NCBI GenBank assembly: GCA_964399535.1
Contig: CAYNRE010000046.1
Span: 1 to 64,000 of the forward strand
Source of the DNA: CAYNRE01 sp964399535
Lineage (GTDB): Bacteria > Planctomycetota > Planctomycetia > Pirellulales > CAYNRE01
Length of the DNA: 64,000 nt
Direction: 5' to 3'
Shown: positions 63,168 to 64,000 of the stretch, piece after piece
Layout of the letters: the number at the start of each line of letters is the position of its first letter
Position numbering within the stretch: the first letter of the stretch is position 1
Position numbers and translations under genes: made by a program
The notes under the pieces: model-generated
What the model saw: only the letters and a program-made list of their open reading frames with translations
Told to the model about the DNA's origin: nothing
The model's database searches: none

Positions 63168-63357
63168 TTCCCGCTCGAGCGATCGCGGATCCGGCCAGAG
63201 TTTTCTCGCCGTATTCCTGCTCAGCCGCCGCGGTAGACCCCCGCGGCGGATAATCAGCTACCTGTCCTGCGAAGCCAGGTTCGGGCCTGCTGGGTGGCCC
63301 GCACCGGGGAGGCCCCTGGGCCGGCCCTGCCGGCCTCGCAGGACGTGCGAACGGTAC

Positions 63358-63390
63358 GAAGCTCCGGGCCCGTGGCGGCCCCGGAGCTTC
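63358..63390 (+). other. stem-loop preceding the terminator
   Basis: GAAGCTCCGGG (63358-63368) pairs perfectly with CCCGGAGCTTC (63380-63390), 11-nt loop. It is in the 3' region of the HTH gene, 15 nt before the terminator stem; may stabilise the mRNA end or be part of a small RNA. Confidence 0.6.
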
Positions 63391-63404
63391 CGAATGCTCT
63401 CCGA

Positions 63405-63443
63405 CCGCAGCCGGCGACTTCCCGCGCCGGTTGCGGTTTTTTT
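63405..63443 (+). terminator. strong intrinsic (Rho-independent) terminator
   Basis: 12-bp stem CCGCAGCCGGCG (63405-63416) and CGCCGGTTGCGG (63425-63436), one G-U pair, 8-nt loop, then seven T (63437-63443). Best terminator in the window; ends the HTH/receiver transcript. Confidence 0.88.
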
Positions 63444-63510
63444 ATGCGCCGCGGTACGATCGCGGTTGCCCGGTGGAGTTTCCCTTGATTTCTAGTGCGA
63501 GGCCCGGCCG

Positions 63511-64000
63511 TTGTCCGAGGCGCGAAATGCCAGGCGAGCTTGGTGGTTGCCGCATCTCGGGCCGGCCGTCGTGGCGCTGTTGGCGCTGGCCGGCACGCTG
63601 GCCACGCTCGACCCAGGTGGTAGCGGCCCCGGCGTCACCTGCGACGAATACTACGACGTGGCGGTCGGCAAGCGGCTGGTAAACCACTGGCGGCAATGGG
63701 GCCTGGGCATCTTTCGCCAGCCGGGGCTCGAGGCCACGTTTGGTGGCACCACGTTGCACCCGCCTTTGGGCCGCTGGCTCTTGGGTTGGGCCCACGCCCC
63801 GTTCGACCCCGACCCAGGCGAGCCCTACGCCGTTTCCGTGGTAGGGGGGCGCTTCGCCCCGGCCTTGGCCTTCGCCCTGTTGGTCTGGCTCACCGGCGAA
63901 GTTGCCCGCGCCGCCGGAGGGGACCTGGCGGGCACGGTCGCCGCGCTGGCGCTGGCCACGGTACCGCGCGCCCTGGGCGATGCCCACCAGGCCACGCTCG
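63511..64000 (+). CDS. glycosyltransferase-39-like membrane protein, 3' end outside window
   Basis: N-terminal part (163 codons) of a membrane protein that lacks an ATG start. From TTG 63511: LSEARNARRAWWLPHLGPAV starts a transmembrane helix, followed by DPGGSGPGVTCDEYYDVAVG (acidic DE, as in the first periplasmic loop of family-39 glycosyltransferases), TTLHPPLGRWLLGW (HPPL motif) and further helices. This is the pattern of polyprenol-phosphate-mannose or -aminoarabinose dependent glycosyltransferases, but the family is assigned on N-terminal features only. GCGAGG lies 8 nt before TTG; GTG 63571 is another possibility. The frame is closed upstream by TAG at 63493-63495. Confidence 0.65.
   Translation, partial: MSEARNARRAWWLPHLGPAVVALLALAGTLATLDPGGSGPGVTCDEYYDVAVGKRLVNHWRQWGLGIFRQPGLEATFGGTTLHPPLGRWLLGWAHAPFDPDPGEPYAVSVVGGRFAPALAFALLVWLTGEVARAAGGDLAGTVAALALATVPRALGDAHQATL

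Overview
The window looks like a chromosomal segment of a planctomycete, most likely of the Pirellulales type. The evidence is a GC-rich genome, two copies of the planctomycete gene pair made of a PSCyt1/PSCyt2/PSD1 cytochrome-like protein and a DUF1501 protein, an ECF sigma factor paired with a Ser/Thr kinase carrying a WD40-like tail, a very large secreted protein with an LEPR-XLL-like N-terminus and dockerin-like C-terminus, and many GTG or TTG starts. It contains no CRISPR array, phage, insertion sequence or replication origin that I can recognise. One tRNA (Ser, anticodon GCT) is present.

Layout. 0-8 kb: end of a tRNA-dihydrouridine synthase, the housekeeping sigma factor, an acyl-CoA carboxylase carboxyltransferase, a two-domain ABC permease and a HEAT-repeat lipoprotein. 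8.4-15.5 kb: a secreted protein of unknown function and the first PSD1/DUF1501 pair. 15.6-20.3 kb: cofactor-independent phosphoglycerate mutase, then two translationally coupled paralogous membrane-anchored SGNH hydrolases. 20.4-25.7 kb (minus strand): a likely operon of a Gfo/Idh/MocA oxidoreductase, a sugar-isomerase-like TIM barrel, a DJ-1/PfpI protein and an acetyl-xylan-esterase-like hydrolase, suggesting modified-sugar catabolism. 26-39 kb (minus strand): the 2621-residue secreted protein, then the kinase and its ECF sigma factor. 39.5-43.4 kb: transglutaminase-like protease, CPBP membrane protease in a stretch of lower GC, methyltransferase, tRNA-Ser and thioesterase.

43.5-46 kb holds what I consider the most interesting system: a BlaI-type repressor overlapping by 4 bp a BlaR1-type membrane metalloprotease whose extracytoplasmic sensor is a TolB/WD40-like beta-propeller instead of a penicillin-binding domain. 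A promoter with two 16-nt dyads sits directly upstream, and a strong in-frame internal ribosome-binding site could release the sensor as a separate secreted protein.

46-53 kb: an ankyrin/GIDE-like membrane protein and the second PSD1/DUF1501 pair, whose DUF1501 gene is interrupted by one in-frame TAG. 53.5-61.4 kb: DnaJ-like chaperone, rnpA-yidD, a FlgI-like lipoprotein with HEAT repeats, and SMC. 61.4-64 kb: a 1.2-kb non-coding stretch rich in hairpins, an HTH plus degenerate-receiver protein, a strong intrinsic terminator, and the start of a glycosyltransferase-39-like membrane protein that runs off the window. Functions are from motif reading only; no database search was run.
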